Assembly (NCBI GenBank): GCA_021782435.1
Contig: JAJXVA010000003.1
Location: 1-42,212, forward strand
Length of the DNA: 42,212 nt
Direction of reading: 5' to 3'
DNA from: Pseudomonadota bacterium
GTDB taxonomy: Bacteria; Pseudomonadota; Alphaproteobacteria; Acetobacterales; Acetobacteraceae
Below the pieces are notes generated by a model that was not told the origin of the DNA, searched no databases, and was given only the letters and a program-made list of their open reading frames with translations. The translations under genes were made by a program, and so were the position numbers. Shown here one piece after another: positions 8,921 through 18,103 of the stretch (within the stretch, counting starts at the first letter, position 1; every line of letters starts with the position of its first letter).

Positions 8921-9168
8921 GTCGCGCCCCGACGGGGGCCGGCGAGCCCATCCACGACGCGGTGCAGGAGGGCACGAAACCAGGCCTCATCAACCCCCAT
9001 CAGGGCGGCGTCATCGAAACTGTCACGCAGAATGGCAACGATTTCGGCATGGTTCTCGGCAAGCACGGCGAGTTTCTCGCGGCAGGCGATAGGCATGCCG
9101 TCCCGACCCGGCCACAGATCGGGCGCGGAGAGCAAGCCGGCCAACGGGGCGGCCGGCGGCGCGGTCAA
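8917..9168 (-). CDS. Small conserved-looking protein of unknown function
   Basis: An 83-residue soluble protein that I do not recognise. It is mostly helical in appearance, with an acidic-amphipathic stretch (KLAVLAENHAEIVAILRDSFDDAALMGVDEAWFRALLHRVV) shown here as its core, and no signal peptide or cysteine cluster. It is supported as a real gene by exact four-base overlaps at both ends, with the mlaD stop upstream and the DUF2155 start downstream, inside a tight operon. A role linked to the envelope lipid or respiratory functions of its neighbours is only inference. Confidence 0.75.
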   Translation of the reverse strand: MTAPPAAPLAGLLSAPDLWPGRDGMPIACREKLAVLAENHAEIVAILRDSFDDAALMGVDEAWFRALLHRVVDGLAGPRRGAT

Positions 9169-9671
9169 GGCGTAAGCCCGTCCCCAGGCTTGGCCGCGGC
9201 GGCGCCAGGCTTCTGCCCACCCGAGGATTGGGACGCCCCATTGAAAATGAACTTACCGAGCAGCGATTGCAGGTTTATGGCGCTCTGGGTGGCCGTAATC
9301 TGCCCGCCCGAAGACAGCATGACCGTATCCCCTCCAGGCTGCAGGGCAATGTAATTGCCGCCCAGTAGCCCTTCGGTGGCCACTACGGCGCTGGTATCTT
9401 TCGGGACCTTCACGTCATTGGCCACCGTGAATTTCACGATCGCCTGATAGGTGTTGGGGTCCAGCATTTCCTGGGTCACCGTGCCCACCTTCACACCGCC
9501 GATACGAACATCGGCGCCGAGACCAAGGCCAGTGATATCATTGAACCGGGCCGTCAGATCATACCCGCCAGCGGCTACCCCCGTATGCGCAACCGCATAG
9601 GCAAGAAACCCACCCGCCAGGGCAATGACGATCGCGCCGGTGGCGATCTCGGCGAAACTGGTTTTGGCCAT
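9165..9671 (-). CDS. mlaD: MlaD, phospholipid-transport MCE-domain protein
   Basis: A 168-residue periplasmic MCE protein anchored by one N-terminal helix (about 9-28). The MCE domain begins at YDLTARFNDITGLGLGADVRIGGVKVG and includes the GLLGGNYIAL loop typical of MlaD. It forms the hexameric periplasmic ring of the Mla system that moves phospholipids between inner and outer membranes. The other mla genes are not in this window. Its ATG shares the A of the upstream NDUFA12 TGA stop (TGATG), and its stop overlaps the next gene by four bases. Confidence 0.93.
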   Translation of the reverse strand: MAKTSFAEIATGAIVIALAGGFLAYAVAHTGVAAGGYDLTARFNDITGLGLGADVRIGGVKVGTVTQEMLDPNTYQAIVKFTVANDVKVPKDTSAVVATEGLLGGNYIALQPGGDTVMLSSGGQITATQSAINLQSLLGKFIFNGASQSSGGQKPGAAAAKPGDGLTP

Positions 9672-10024
9672 CAGCTTTCCGGCGTCCAGGCCTGATAATC
9701 AGCACGCGAGGCGGGACGATTGCCGCCGGCGTAGTCATGCCCCGGGGGGCGATATGCCGCGGCGGTGCCGGTGACATTGGGTAAATGGGGCTTCTGCCAC
9801 GGCCGGCGATTGGCTTCCGGCAAAGGCGCATCGAGCGTGTAGTGCATCCAGCCATACCATTCCGGTGGAATACGCGTGGGTTCGTTGCTGCCCGCATAGC
9901 GCACCCACCTTCGAGCGCGGCGGCCGGCGACGGCGCGTTTTTCCTCGAAATACCGATTGCCGGCGGAATCGGATCCGACTTCACGGCCTCGGAACCAGGT
10001 GAACAGACGCGTGCCCAGATTCAT
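9671..10024 (-). CDS. NDUFA12-like NADH:ubiquinone oxidoreductase subunit
   Basis: A 117-residue homologue of the mitochondrial complex I accessory subunit NDUFA12 (B17.2), found in alphaproteobacterial complex I. Family features: GTRLFTWFRGREVGSD near the start, GNRYFEEK, RRWVRYAG, and PPEWYGWMHYT. An upstream in-frame ATG at 10201 would add 59 residues unlike the family, so ATG at 10024 is used, although its ribosome site is weak. It heads the operon NDUFA12-mlaD-small-DUF2155-dsbB-coq7. The nuo genes themselves are elsewhere. Confidence 0.93.
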   Translation of the reverse strand: MNLGTRLFTWFRGREVGSDSAGNRYFEEKRAVAGRRARRWVRYAGSNEPTRIPPEWYGWMHYTLDAPLPEANRRPWQKPHLPNVTGTAAAYRPPGHDYAGGNRPASRADYQAWTPES

Positions 10025-10319
10025 GAGGGTGGGTATAGCCGCCGCCCCGCGACCGGTCCAGGCCCGGACGGGATTCCAACGGTTCGCAACGAGACCAAGG
10101 CTTTCGTCAACGAAAAGAACCAAACGAACTCCAGCAAGCCGGGCGAAGCGAGCGATGGGCCTCGGTCGTGTCCCGATGCTGAGCCGGTTAGGATGGGCCA
10201 CTCGAGGGGTGGCACGCCTTCGCAGACGGCGGGCAAGTTAGGGGGTCTGAGTTTCTCGGCCGGCTTTTTTCGCGGCAGAGCCATAGCTTGGCTTGCCCGC
10301 CGATCAACGCCGAACGGTC

Positions 10320-10871
10320 TCAGGGCACCAGCCCGGCCAATGCCGCATCGATCACAGCGGCGGGACTGACGTCGGTCATGCCGCCATCCAGCCAAAGCAG
10401 TGTGAAGCCAGTCAACAGCGACCAGAAGGCGGCGCTGGCGCAACCATCGGCGGAAATGTCATTCAGTGCCGGCTGTAACAGGTGGCGCGGCGCCTGCATC
10501 GCGCCGGGCGCGGCGAACTCAGCGCAGGGATTGGCCCCGCACAGCAACCGAAACGGCACAGGCTGGGCTTGCGCGAACATCAGGAAGGCTTCAGCCAAGG
10601 CATGGGCGTTTTCGCGCGGGGTGGCACCCAAGCTTGGCGCTGATGCCAGCGCGGCCTCGAGCCGCTCGCGGATTTCAGCAATGACCGCCGCGATCAGCGC
10701 GGATTTGCCCGCGAAATGCTTGTAGGGCGCAGCCGGGCTGACCCCCACGCGCGCCGCGATGTCACGCAGATTGACGTTCCCATCCCCGGCCTCCGCCATC
10801 GCCTCGATCGCGGCCACGACCAAGGCTTGCGGCAGGTTGCCGTGATGATACGTTCGCGGCGGTGGCGCCAT
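10320..10871 (-). CDS. TetR-family transcriptional regulator
   Basis: A 183-residue repressor-type regulator. The N-terminal helix-turn-helix starts at YHHGNLPQALVVAAIEA and has the recognition region RDIAARVGVSPAAPYKHFAGKSAL. The C-terminal ligand domain is of the WHG-like type (AFLMFAQAQPVPFRLLCG). The start ATG at 10871 follows GGGGGGAGA; an in-frame ATG at 10916 would lie across the probable operator. It diverges from an aldehyde dehydrogenase gene with only about 90 bases between them, so it probably controls that gene and itself. The inducer is unknown but may be the aldehyde or a related compound. Confidence 0.9.
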   Translation of the reverse strand: MAPPPRTYHHGNLPQALVVAAIEAMAEAGDGNVNLRDIAARVGVSPAAPYKHFAGKSALIAAVIAEIRERLEAALASAPSLGATPRENAHALAEAFLMFAQAQPVPFRLLCGANPCAEFAAPGAMQAPRHLLQPALNDISADGCASAAFWSLLTGFTLLWLDGGMTDVSPAAVIDAALAGLVP

Positions 10872-10894
10872 CACTCTCCCCCCTTCTCGACGCG

Positions 10895-10924
10895 ATAACG
10901 TGGCTTGCGAGCTCATAGCGTTAT
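10895..10924. promoter_or_regulatory. Candidate TetR operator in divergent intergenic region
   Basis: An inverted repeat ATAACG (10895-10900) and CGTTAT (10919-10924) lies in the 92-base gap between the TetR start and the aldehyde dehydrogenase start. The 18-base spacing is compatible with a dimeric regulator, but the arms are short. The assignment rests on position only. Confidence 0.35.
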
Positions 10925-10963
10925 GGTTGAGTTGTAATTTGTGTTTTTCAATCAGGGTTAAGC

Positions 10964-12373
10964 ATGACAGGGTCGCATGAATTGACCACCGGCGATGCTA
11001 TCGCAACGCGGTTCCGCGCCCAGCGCGACGGCTTTCTGGCAGATGGCGCGCCAGACCTGAAGCAACGGCGCCTACGGCTGGACGGGCTGGCGTTGGGTTT
11101 GCGCGCCTGGCGTGGCCGGTTCGCCCAAGCGGTGATGGAGGATTTCGGTCATCGCCCGGTGGCCGAAACCGCCGCCCTTGAAATTCTGCCGACGCTGCGC
11201 GGCATTTCCTATCTGCGGTTCGTACTGCCTGATTTCCTGCGCAAGCAAGAACGCAACGTGCCTCTTCTCCTGCAACCCGGCCTTGCCTACGTTCTGTATC
11301 AGCCGCTCGGCGTGGTGGGCATCGTTTCGCCATGGAATTACCCGCTGGCGCTGTCCTTGATGCCCCTAGCAACGGCGCTTGCCGCTGGCAACCGGGTGAT
11401 GCTGAAACCGAGCGAACTGACGCCACGGACAAATGCCTTGCTGGCAGCATTCCTTGGAGAATTATTCCCACCAACCCAGGTCTCGGTGGTGACCGGAGAT
11501 GCCACGGTGGGAGCGGAGTTCTCGGCACTACCATTCGATCATCTGTTTTTCACCGGCAGCCCCGCGGTGGGGCGGTTGGTCATGCGCGCGGCAGCGGAAA
11601 GCCTGACGCCTGTGACACTTGAACTGGGCGGCAAGTCACCGGCTATCATCGCGCCTGGCGGCATGACCGCGCGCGCCGTGACCTCGATTGCCCATGGCAA
11701 GCTGGCCAATGCCGGCCAAACCTGTATTGCCCCCGATTACGCGCTGGTGCCCGAGGCCGAGCGCGACCGCTTCGTTGACCTCTTCACGGCGTCATACCGG
11801 AAACTCTATCCGGCCGGCCCCGCCGGGCCGGACATGACCGCGATCATAAGCGATCATCACAAGGCCAGGTTGCTGGCCCTGCTGGACGAAGCCACCGCCC
11901 AAGGCGGACGGATCGTGGCACTGGGCACCGACCATGGACGGCGCTTGGCGCCGCGGCTGGTACTGGATACGCGGCCCGGCATGGCCATCATGCGCGAGGA
12001 AATTTTCGGACCGGTCCTGCCGGTGGTAACCTATGCCGGACTGGATGAGGCACTCGCGCACATCAACGCGGGAGAACGGCCGCTAGCACTTTATTACTTT
12101 GGTGGCGCCTCCGGCCGGCGCAAGGTGCTGAGCGCAACCACCAGCGGCAACGTCACCTTGGGCAACACGCTGCTGCACTACGCCGTCAACGACATGCCTT
12201 TCGGCGGCATTGGTGAAAGCGGCATGGGGGCCTATCACGGACTCGAGGGACTTCAACGCCTGAGCCATGCCAAGGGCGTGTTCCATCCGGCGCCCTGGCA
12301 CCCGACGGCGCTACTGCGCCCGCCCTTCGGCAAGCTGCCCCGCCGACTCCTGAAATTGCTTATTGGCCGTTAG
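10964..12373 (+). CDS. Aldehyde dehydrogenase (coniferyl-aldehyde-dehydrogenase-like)
   Basis: A 469-residue NAD(P)-dependent aldehyde dehydrogenase. The cofactor site and catalysis are visible: IVSPWNYPLAL, KPSELTP, FTGSPAVGR, catalytic Glu in LELGGKSP, nucleophile Cys in NAGQTCIAPDY, and MREEIFGPVLPV. The short N-terminus and the C-terminal tail with PFGGIGESGMGAYHG place it with the class 3-like group that includes coniferyl aldehyde dehydrogenase and fatty aldehyde dehydrogenases. The substrate cannot be fixed from sequence. It diverges from a TetR regulator that probably controls it. The ATG start has a weak ribosome site (AGGG some nine bases upstream). Confidence 0.9.
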   Translation: MTGSHELTTGDAIATRFRAQRDGFLADGAPDLKQRRLRLDGLALGLRAWRGRFAQAVMEDFGHRPVAETAALEILPTLRGISYLRFVLPDFLRKQERNVPLLLQPGLAYVLYQPLGVVGIVSPWNYPLALSLMPLATALAAGNRVMLKPSELTPRTNALLAAFLGELFPPTQVSVVTGDATVGAEFSALPFDHLFFTGSPAVGRLVMRAAAESLTPVTLELGGKSPAIIAPGGMTARAVTSIAHGKLANAGQTCIAPDYALVPEAERDRFVDLFTASYRKLYPAGPAGPDMTAIISDHHKARLLALLDEATAQGGRIVALGTDHGRRLAPRLVLDTRPGMAIMREEIFGPVLPVVTYAGLDEALAHINAGERPLALYYFGGASGRRKVLSATTSGNVTLGNTLLHYAVNDMPFGGIGESGMGAYHGLEGLQRLSHAKGVFHPAPWHPTALLRPPFGKLPRRLLKLLIGR

Positions 12374-12695
12374 ACCAGATCGCGGCCCAATGGCATAACC
12401 TAGCGCCGGGACTTCGCCCTCCAGAAAATAATCAATCCGGTGCCAGTCTGGCTGGAACTAGGCCGGCAAACGGTTGGTATGGACGGCATCATCGCGGCCC
12501 TTCCTCACACGAGACCACAGGTGGACGGTGCCCGCTGGGCATACTTACGAACGCGAGGAATGGCCCGGACGCGCTCAGTTTGACGCAACTCGGAATGATC
12601 GGCCTACGATGCCGTAGCGCGACGGGGAAAGCCGGCTCAATTCTAGACGGAAACGCATTTCCCGCATGTGCCAGCAGAACTCACGGTCCGTGGTG
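12374..12695. other. Intergenic gap after aldehyde dehydrogenase
   Basis: About 320 bases between two convergent genes. No tRNA or clear terminator is seen. A minus-strand frame from 12575 overlaps fdsD out of frame and contains a Arg-rich stretch, but there is no recognisable family, so no gene is called. Confidence 0.5.
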
Positions 12696-12908
12696 TCATG
12701 CCGCGGATTGGCTGGCACCCAATGCCTCGCGCACCAGGGGGTCGAGCTTCGGCGCCCGGAGGTCCAGGCTGGCACGCATTTTGGGGGTCCAGAAATCCTC
12801 AATATGTTTGGCAATCCCCGCCAGAGCCCGCTCTTTCGGATAGGGGTGGAAATAAGCAGCAATCTGATTTGCCATCATCACCAGCTTATCGGAACCGGGC
12901 GCGCTCAT
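12696..12908 (-). CDS. fdsD: Formate dehydrogenase delta subunit FdsD
   Basis: A 70-residue protein matching the NAD-dependent formate dehydrogenase delta subunit: the opening KLVMMANQIAAYFHPYP is the family signature, followed by a helical stretch with HIEDFWTPKMRASL. FdsD is needed for activity of the soluble FdsABG complex in other bacteria, possibly in maturation or assembly. It overlaps the fdsA stop by four bases. In most fds operons an fdhD-like fdsC lies between A and D; here it is absent. Confidence 0.92.
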   Translation of the reverse strand: MSAPGSDKLVMMANQIAAYFHPYPKERALAGIAKHIEDFWTPKMRASLDLRAPKLDPLVREALGASQSAA

Positions 12909-15751
12909 TCCGCCGCCACCTGGTTTGCCGGCAAAATGCGCGTCAGGGCCTCATCTTCCTCGTAGAAACGGGCCTGCCAGTCGCTTTCGCGATTGGTGCG
13001 GCGTACCTGCACCGCGGTCACCTTGTATTCCGGGCAATTGGTTGCCCAATCCGAGAAGTCCGTGGTGATGACATTGGCGCCGGTTTTCGCGTGATGGAAT
13101 GTCGTGTAAACGATCCCCGGCTGCATCCGATCAGTGATGCGTGCCCGCAGCGCAATATCGCCAGACCGGCTTTCCACCGCCACTAAGTCACCGTCCTTGA
13201 TGCCGCGATGTTCGGCATCGAAGGGATGAATCTCAAGCACATCCTCTTCGTGCCAGCGGGAATTCTCGGTTCGCCGCGTCTGGGCACCCACATTATACTG
13301 GGAAAGAATACGCCCAGTGGTCAGGATAAGCGGGAAGCGCGCACCGGTGCGTTCCTCGGTCGGCACATATTCGGTCAATAAAAACTCACCCTTGCCCCGA
13401 ACGAACTTGTCAACGTGCATGATTGGTGTGCCGTTCGGTGCCGCTTCATTGCATGGCCACTGAATCGAACCCAATTCATCAAGCCGCGCAAAACTCACTC
13501 CAGAAAAGCTTGGCGTCAGCCGGGCAACCTCATCCATGATCTCGCTTGGATGATTATAGTGCATCGGAAAGCCCATCGCATTGGACAGCATGCAGGTCAC
13601 TTCCCAATCGGCGTAGTCACAGAGAGGCACCATCACCTTTCGCACACGGTTGATGCGCCGCTCCGCGTTGGTGAACGTGCCGTCCTTCTCCAGGAAGGTG
13701 GTGCCCGGGAGGAACACATGCGCATATTTTGCGGTCTCGTTAAGAAACAGATCCTGTACCACCACGCATTCCATCGCCCGCAACCCGCCGGTGATGTGCT
13801 GCACATCCGGATCGGACTGTGCTATATCCTCGCCCTGAACATACAAGCCCTTGAAGCCGCCACCCAACGCATCGTCGATCATGTTCGGGATGCGCAAGCC
13901 TGGCTCGCCTTGCAGTGCGACGCCCCACACCTGCTCGAACATTTCGCGCACCGAATTGTCCGAAACATGCCGATATCCGGGGAATTCATGTGGGAAGCTG
14001 CCCATATCGCAACTGCCCTGCACGTTATTCTGGCCGCGCAGAGGGTTTACCCCCACCCCTTCGCGGCCGATGTTGCCGGTTGCCATTGCAAGATTGGCCA
14101 GCGCAATAACCGTCGTGCTGCCCTGGCTGTGTTCGGTCACGCCCAGCCCATAATAGATCGCGGCATTGCCACCGGTGGCATAAAGCCGGGCAGCGGCGCG
14201 AAGTTCGTCGGCCGGGACGCCGGTCACGCTCGCCATCGTCTCCGGCGCGTTGCGCGGGTCAGCCACGAACTTTGCCCAGATTTGGAACGCCTCCATGTCG
14301 CAGCGTTCGCGCACGAATTCCTCGGCCACCAGCCCCTCGGTCACGATCACATGGGCCAGTGCGTTCAACAGCGCCACGTTGCTGCCAGGCTTCAATGGCA
14401 GGTGGTAATCAGCCTTGATATGCGGCGATTTCACCAGATCAATTCGCCGCGGATCAGCGACAATCAGTTTCGCTCCCTCGCGCAGACGCTTTTTCATGCG
14501 CGAAGCAAATACCGGATGCCCGTCGGTCGGGTTGGCACCGATCACCAGAATGACGTCCGCCTGCGCAACCGAGGCAAATTCCTGCGTCCCGGCGGATGTT
14601 CCAAGCGTCGCCTTCAAGCCATAGCCGGTGGGGGAATGGCAAACCCGCGCGCAGGTATCGACGTTGTTGTTGCCGAAGCCGGCCCGAACAAGCTTTTGCA
14701 CCAGATAGGTTTCCTCGTTGGTGCAGCGCGACGAGGTGATGCCGCCGATCGCATCGCGCCCGTATTTCGCCTGGATACGCTTGAATTCCGATGCCGCGTG
14801 CCCGATCGCCTCTTCCCAGCTGACCTCGCGCCAGGGGTCGGTGATTTTCGCGCGAATCATCGGCTTCAGCTTGCGGTCCTTGTGCGTCGCATAGCCGAAA
14901 GCAAAGCGGCCCTTCACGCAGGAATGACCTTCATTGGCGCGGCCATCCTTGTATGGCACCATCCGCACCACGGTCTCACCCTTCATTTCCGCCTTGAAGG
15001 AGCAACCCACCCCGCAATAGGCGCAGGTGGTGACCACGGAATGTTCCGGCGTGCCGAGCGCGATGACTGATTTCTCGTTCAGCGTCGCGGTCGGGCAGGC
15101 CTGCACGCAGGCGCCACAGGCAACGCATTCCGAGTTAAAGAAGTCCGGCCCGCCGGTTGCCACCTTGCTGGCAAAACCACGCCCGTCGATGGTCAGCGCA
15201 AATGTTCCCTGGGTTTCCTCGCAGGCCCGCACGCAGCGCGAGCAGACGATGCACTTGCTGGCCTCGAAGGTGAAATAAGGATTGCTTTCGTCGCTCGGTG
15301 CGTGGGTATGGTTCACCCCGTCATAGCCATAGCGCACCTCGCGCAGGCCAACCTTGCCCGACATGTCCTGCAATTCGCAATCGCCATTGGCCGAGCAGGT
15401 CAGGCAATCCAGCGGGTGATCGGAAATATAAAGTTCCATCACGTTGCGGCGGCGCTTGGCGATGGCTTCGTTCTGGGTGTGCACTACCATGCCAGCCTCG
15501 GCCGGGGTGGTGCAGGAAGCCGGGTAGCCACGCCGCCCCTCGATCTGAACGAGGCAGAGGCGGCACGAGCCAAAAGGCTCGAGGCTGTCCGTGGCGCATA
15601 GTTTCGGAATTTGCGTCCCCAGTGTCATGGCCGCGGCCATGACCGACGTCCCCTTCGGCACGGTCACGCTCTGCCCATCGATGGTCAGCGTCACGGTTTC
15701 ATCCGCCACGCGGATCGGGGTGCCGTAGTCCAGTTCGCGGATCAGTGCCAT
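12905..15751 (-). CDS. fdsA: NAD-dependent formate dehydrogenase alpha subunit FdsA
   Basis: A 948-residue molybdenum (or tungsten) formate dehydrogenase catalytic subunit that oxidises formate to CO2. From the N-terminus: a plant-type 2Fe-2S domain (CATDSLEPFGSCRLC), a His-Cys 4Fe-4S site (DCLTCSANGDC), two further 4Fe-4S motifs (CIVCSRCVRAC and CVACGACVQAC), then the DMSO-reductase-type domain with 4Fe-4S (CAYCGVGC) and the metal-ligand Cys in ARVCHSPT. The C-terminal molybdopterin-dinucleotide domain has TTGRILSQYN. ATG at 15751 follows AAGGAG seven bases upstream; a longer in-frame ATG at 15889 would overlap fdsB. Cytoplasmic. Eleven bases follow fdsB and the end overlaps fdsD. Confidence 0.97.
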   Translation of the reverse strand: MALIRELDYGTPIRVADETVTLTIDGQSVTVPKGTSVMAAAMTLGTQIPKLCATDSLEPFGSCRLCLVQIEGRRGYPASCTTPAEAGMVVHTQNEAIAKRRRNVMELYISDHPLDCLTCSANGDCELQDMSGKVGLREVRYGYDGVNHTHAPSDESNPYFTFEASKCIVCSRCVRACEETQGTFALTIDGRGFASKVATGGPDFFNSECVACGACVQACPTATLNEKSVIALGTPEHSVVTTCAYCGVGCSFKAEMKGETVVRMVPYKDGRANEGHSCVKGRFAFGYATHKDRKLKPMIRAKITDPWREVSWEEAIGHAASEFKRIQAKYGRDAIGGITSSRCTNEETYLVQKLVRAGFGNNNVDTCARVCHSPTGYGLKATLGTSAGTQEFASVAQADVILVIGANPTDGHPVFASRMKKRLREGAKLIVADPRRIDLVKSPHIKADYHLPLKPGSNVALLNALAHVIVTEGLVAEEFVRERCDMEAFQIWAKFVADPRNAPETMASVTGVPADELRAAARLYATGGNAAIYYGLGVTEHSQGSTTVIALANLAMATGNIGREGVGVNPLRGQNNVQGSCDMGSFPHEFPGYRHVSDNSVREMFEQVWGVALQGEPGLRIPNMIDDALGGGFKGLYVQGEDIAQSDPDVQHITGGLRAMECVVVQDLFLNETAKYAHVFLPGTTFLEKDGTFTNAERRINRVRKVMVPLCDYADWEVTCMLSNAMGFPMHYNHPSEIMDEVARLTPSFSGVSFARLDELGSIQWPCNEAAPNGTPIMHVDKFVRGKGEFLLTEYVPTEERTGARFPLILTTGRILSQYNVGAQTRRTENSRWHEEDVLEIHPFDAEHRGIKDGDLVAVESRSGDIALRARITDRMQPGIVYTTFHHAKTGANVITTDFSDWATNCPEYKVTAVQVRRTNRESDWQARFYEEDEALTRILPANQVAAE

Positions 15752-15762
15752 CGTCGGCTCCT

Positions 15763-17313
15763 TCAGTCGGCGGCCAGCTTGCGGCCGGCGCGGTCGAAAT
15801 CCTCGGGGAAGTTGCGCAGTGCCGTCTGCACCGGTACCGGTGTCAAGCCGCCCATGGCGCACAGGCTCCCGTCGGTCATGGTCTCGCACAAATCATCGAG
15901 CAGGCTAAAATTGCGGTCGGTGTCCCGGCCGGCGGCGATTTTATCGATCACTTCCATGCCGCGCACCGCGCCAACGCGGCAGGGCGTGCATTTGCCGCAG
16001 CTTTCCGTTGCACAGAACTCGAAGGCGAACCGCGCCTGCGCCAGCAAATCGACGTTATCATCGAACACCACCACCCCGCCGTGGCCCAGTAAGCCGCCGG
16101 CGGCGGCCATGGCCTCGTAGTCCAGCGCGGTATCCAGCAGCCGGTCGGGGAAATATCCGCCGAGCGGACCACCCACTTGCACGGCGCGGAATTTCCGACC
16201 GGTGGCGGTGCCGTGGCCCCAATCCTCGATCAGGCGACGCAAGGATAGCCCGAACGGCACCTCGATCAGGCCGCCGCGCTTGACATTACCCGCCAGTTGC
16301 ACTGGCAGCGTGCCGAGCGAGCGGCCCTGGCCGTAATCGGCATAGGCCTTGCCTCCATGCGCAAGAATCCAGGGGACGCTGGCGAGCGAAAGCACGTTGT
16401 TGACCACGGTGGGTTTGCCGAACAGGCCGGCCAGCGCCGGCAGCGGCGGCTTAGCGCGGACCATGCCGCGCTTGCCTTCCAGGCTGTCGAGCAGGCTGGT
16501 TTCCTCGCCGCAGATATAGGCGCCGGCCCCCACCCGCACGTCCATATCGTAAGCGATACCGCTGCCCAGAATATCATGCCCTAGCAGCCCGGCCCGGCGC
16601 GCGGCCACAATGGCCGCACGCATGGTGGCCACCGCATGCGGATATTCGGAGCGGATATAGACATAGCCTTTGGTCGCACCTACCGCGATGCCGGCAATGG
16701 CCATGCCCTCGATCAGGCAGAGCGGGTCGCCTTCCATCAGCATGCGGTCGGCAAAAGTGCCGCTATCGCCCTCATCGGCATTGCAAACAATGTATTTCTG
16801 GTCAGCCGCCGCGCCGCGGACCGTGTTCCATTTAATACCGGTGGGAAAGCCGGCGCCGCCGCGCCCGCGCAGGCCGGAGGTTTTGACCTCCTCGACGATC
16901 GCCGCGCTCCCTAATTCCAGCGCACGCCGCAGCCCAGCCAGGCCACCATGCGCCTCGTAATCGGCCACTGAAACCGGGTCGATCACGCCGCAGCGGGCAA
17001 AGGTCAGGCGGGTCTGGTTGGCAAACCAGGGATGCGCCTCGACCGGCCCGATATTCAGCGCATGCGCGCCATCCCCGGTAATCGCGTCCAGTATACTGGG
17101 TACATCGGCCAGACGCAGCTGACCATACCCTACCCGACCTCGCGGGGTCGCCACTTCCAGCAACGGCTCGAGCCACACCGCGCCGCGCGTGCCGGTGCGG
17201 ATCAGTTGAATGTCGAGCCCGTGGGTTGCGGCATCACGCAGAAGGGCGGCCGCCACGCGGTCCGCACCGAGCGCCAAGGAGGCCGCGTCACGCGACAGGT
17301 AAAGCGTGATCAT
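15763..17313 (-). CDS. fdsB: NAD-dependent formate dehydrogenase beta subunit FdsB
   Basis: A 516-residue diaphorase subunit related to NuoF that passes electrons from formate to NAD. An N-terminal thioredoxin-like stretch (1-110) is followed by the NuoF core: GLRGRGGAGFPTGIKW for NADH/FMN binding, NADEGDSGTFADR, GAGAYICGEETSLL, and the 4Fe-4S motif ESCGKCTPCRVG near 430. It is fused in the way typical of FdsB and HoxF-like subunits. Its ATG overlaps the fdsG stop by four bases (ATGA). With FdsG and FdsA it forms the soluble formate:NAD oxidoreductase. Confidence 0.97.
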   Translation of the reverse strand: MITLYLSRDAASLALGADRVAAALLRDAATHGLDIQLIRTGTRGAVWLEPLLEVATPRGRVGYGQLRLADVPSILDAITGDGAHALNIGPVEAHPWFANQTRLTFARCGVIDPVSVADYEAHGGLAGLRRALELGSAAIVEEVKTSGLRGRGGAGFPTGIKWNTVRGAAADQKYIVCNADEGDSGTFADRMLMEGDPLCLIEGMAIAGIAVGATKGYVYIRSEYPHAVATMRAAIVAARRAGLLGHDILGSGIAYDMDVRVGAGAYICGEETSLLDSLEGKRGMVRAKPPLPALAGLFGKPTVVNNVLSLASVPWILAHGGKAYADYGQGRSLGTLPVQLAGNVKRGGLIEVPFGLSLRRLIEDWGHGTATGRKFRAVQVGGPLGGYFPDRLLDTALDYEAMAAAGGLLGHGGVVVFDDNVDLLAQARFAFEFCATESCGKCTPCRVGAVRGMEVIDKIAAGRDTDRNFSLLDDLCETMTDGSLCAMGGLTPVPVQTALRNFPEDFDRAGRKLAAD

Positions 17314-17816
17314 GTCATCCCCCCCGCCGCCTCTGCGGCCAGCAAGGTTGCCGTATCGTCATCCAAGCGGCCAACCGGCACATCGTCCAGAAGGGCCGCA
17401 GGCGCACAGGCGCACAGCCCCAGGCAGTATACCTTCTCGACCGTCAGGCTGCCATCGGTCGTAGTTTCACCCCAGCCGATACCCAGGCGGGTCAAAAGCC
17501 GCTCAGCCACCCCCGGCCCACCCATCGACTGGCAGGCCTCCGCCACACACAGTTTCATTACATGGCGCCCGGCGGGCGCCTGGCGAAAATCATGGTAGAA
17601 GCTGATGATGCCGCGAATTTCGGCACGCGAAAGGTTCAGCGCCTCAGCCATCATGGCCTCCGCCGGATGCGGCACGTAACCAAACGCTTCCTGCAACGCG
17701 TGCAGCATGGGCAGTGCCGCGCCCTCGGTCGCTTTCATCCCGTCGATAATGGCGTGGGCCCGAGCCTTGTCCCAGCCCGGCGGGGTGGCTTCATTCGTCG
17801 CAGGCGCAGTCTGCAC
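17310..17816 (-). CDS. fdsG: NAD-dependent formate dehydrogenase gamma subunit FdsG
   Basis: A 168-residue NuoE-like subunit carrying a 2Fe-2S cluster: CVAEACQSMGG and CLGLCACAPA provide the four cysteines. The N-terminal helical part has LPMLHALQEAFGYVP and RAEIRGIISFYHDF, as in NuoE. GTG at 17816 is the start because GGAGG lies five bases upstream; an in-frame ATG at 17936 has no such site. It is the first gene of fdsGBAD. No fdsR-type LysR regulator lies next to it in this window. Confidence 0.95.
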   Translation of the reverse strand: MQTAPATNEATPPGWDKARAHAIIDGMKATEGAALPMLHALQEAFGYVPHPAEAMMAEALNLSRAEIRGIISFYHDFRQAPAGRHVMKLCVAEACQSMGGPGVAERLLTRLGIGWGETTTDGSLTVEKVYCLGLCACAPAALLDDVPVGRLDDDTATLLAAEAAGGMT

Positions 17817-18103
17817 GCTAACCTCCAGCTTTATGGCTCCGGCCCAGGGCAAAAAAATCGACCCGTCCGCCGACGTCGCCCTACCCATCATGTCCCGGCA
17901 GGGCAGGCCTTTCGCGAAACGCCACTCTCGGAACACTATGGCGTGCGGACCCTACCCGAAAGTCAACGTGGTTCATGTTTCCGCGAGCAACGATTGCCTC
18001 GCACATGCAACCAATCCGTGTGCCGGCTGCCGGAACCCCAGTCTTGTTTAACTGGGCACATACCTGGCTGGTGGCCAGGGGGCGTTGCCGCTAAACTTGA
18101 GTC

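Noticed and set aside
13415-15070. 551-codon open frame on the plus strand
   Set aside because: It lies wholly antisense to fdsA, has no ribosome site and no family; it is a GC-rich shadow frame.
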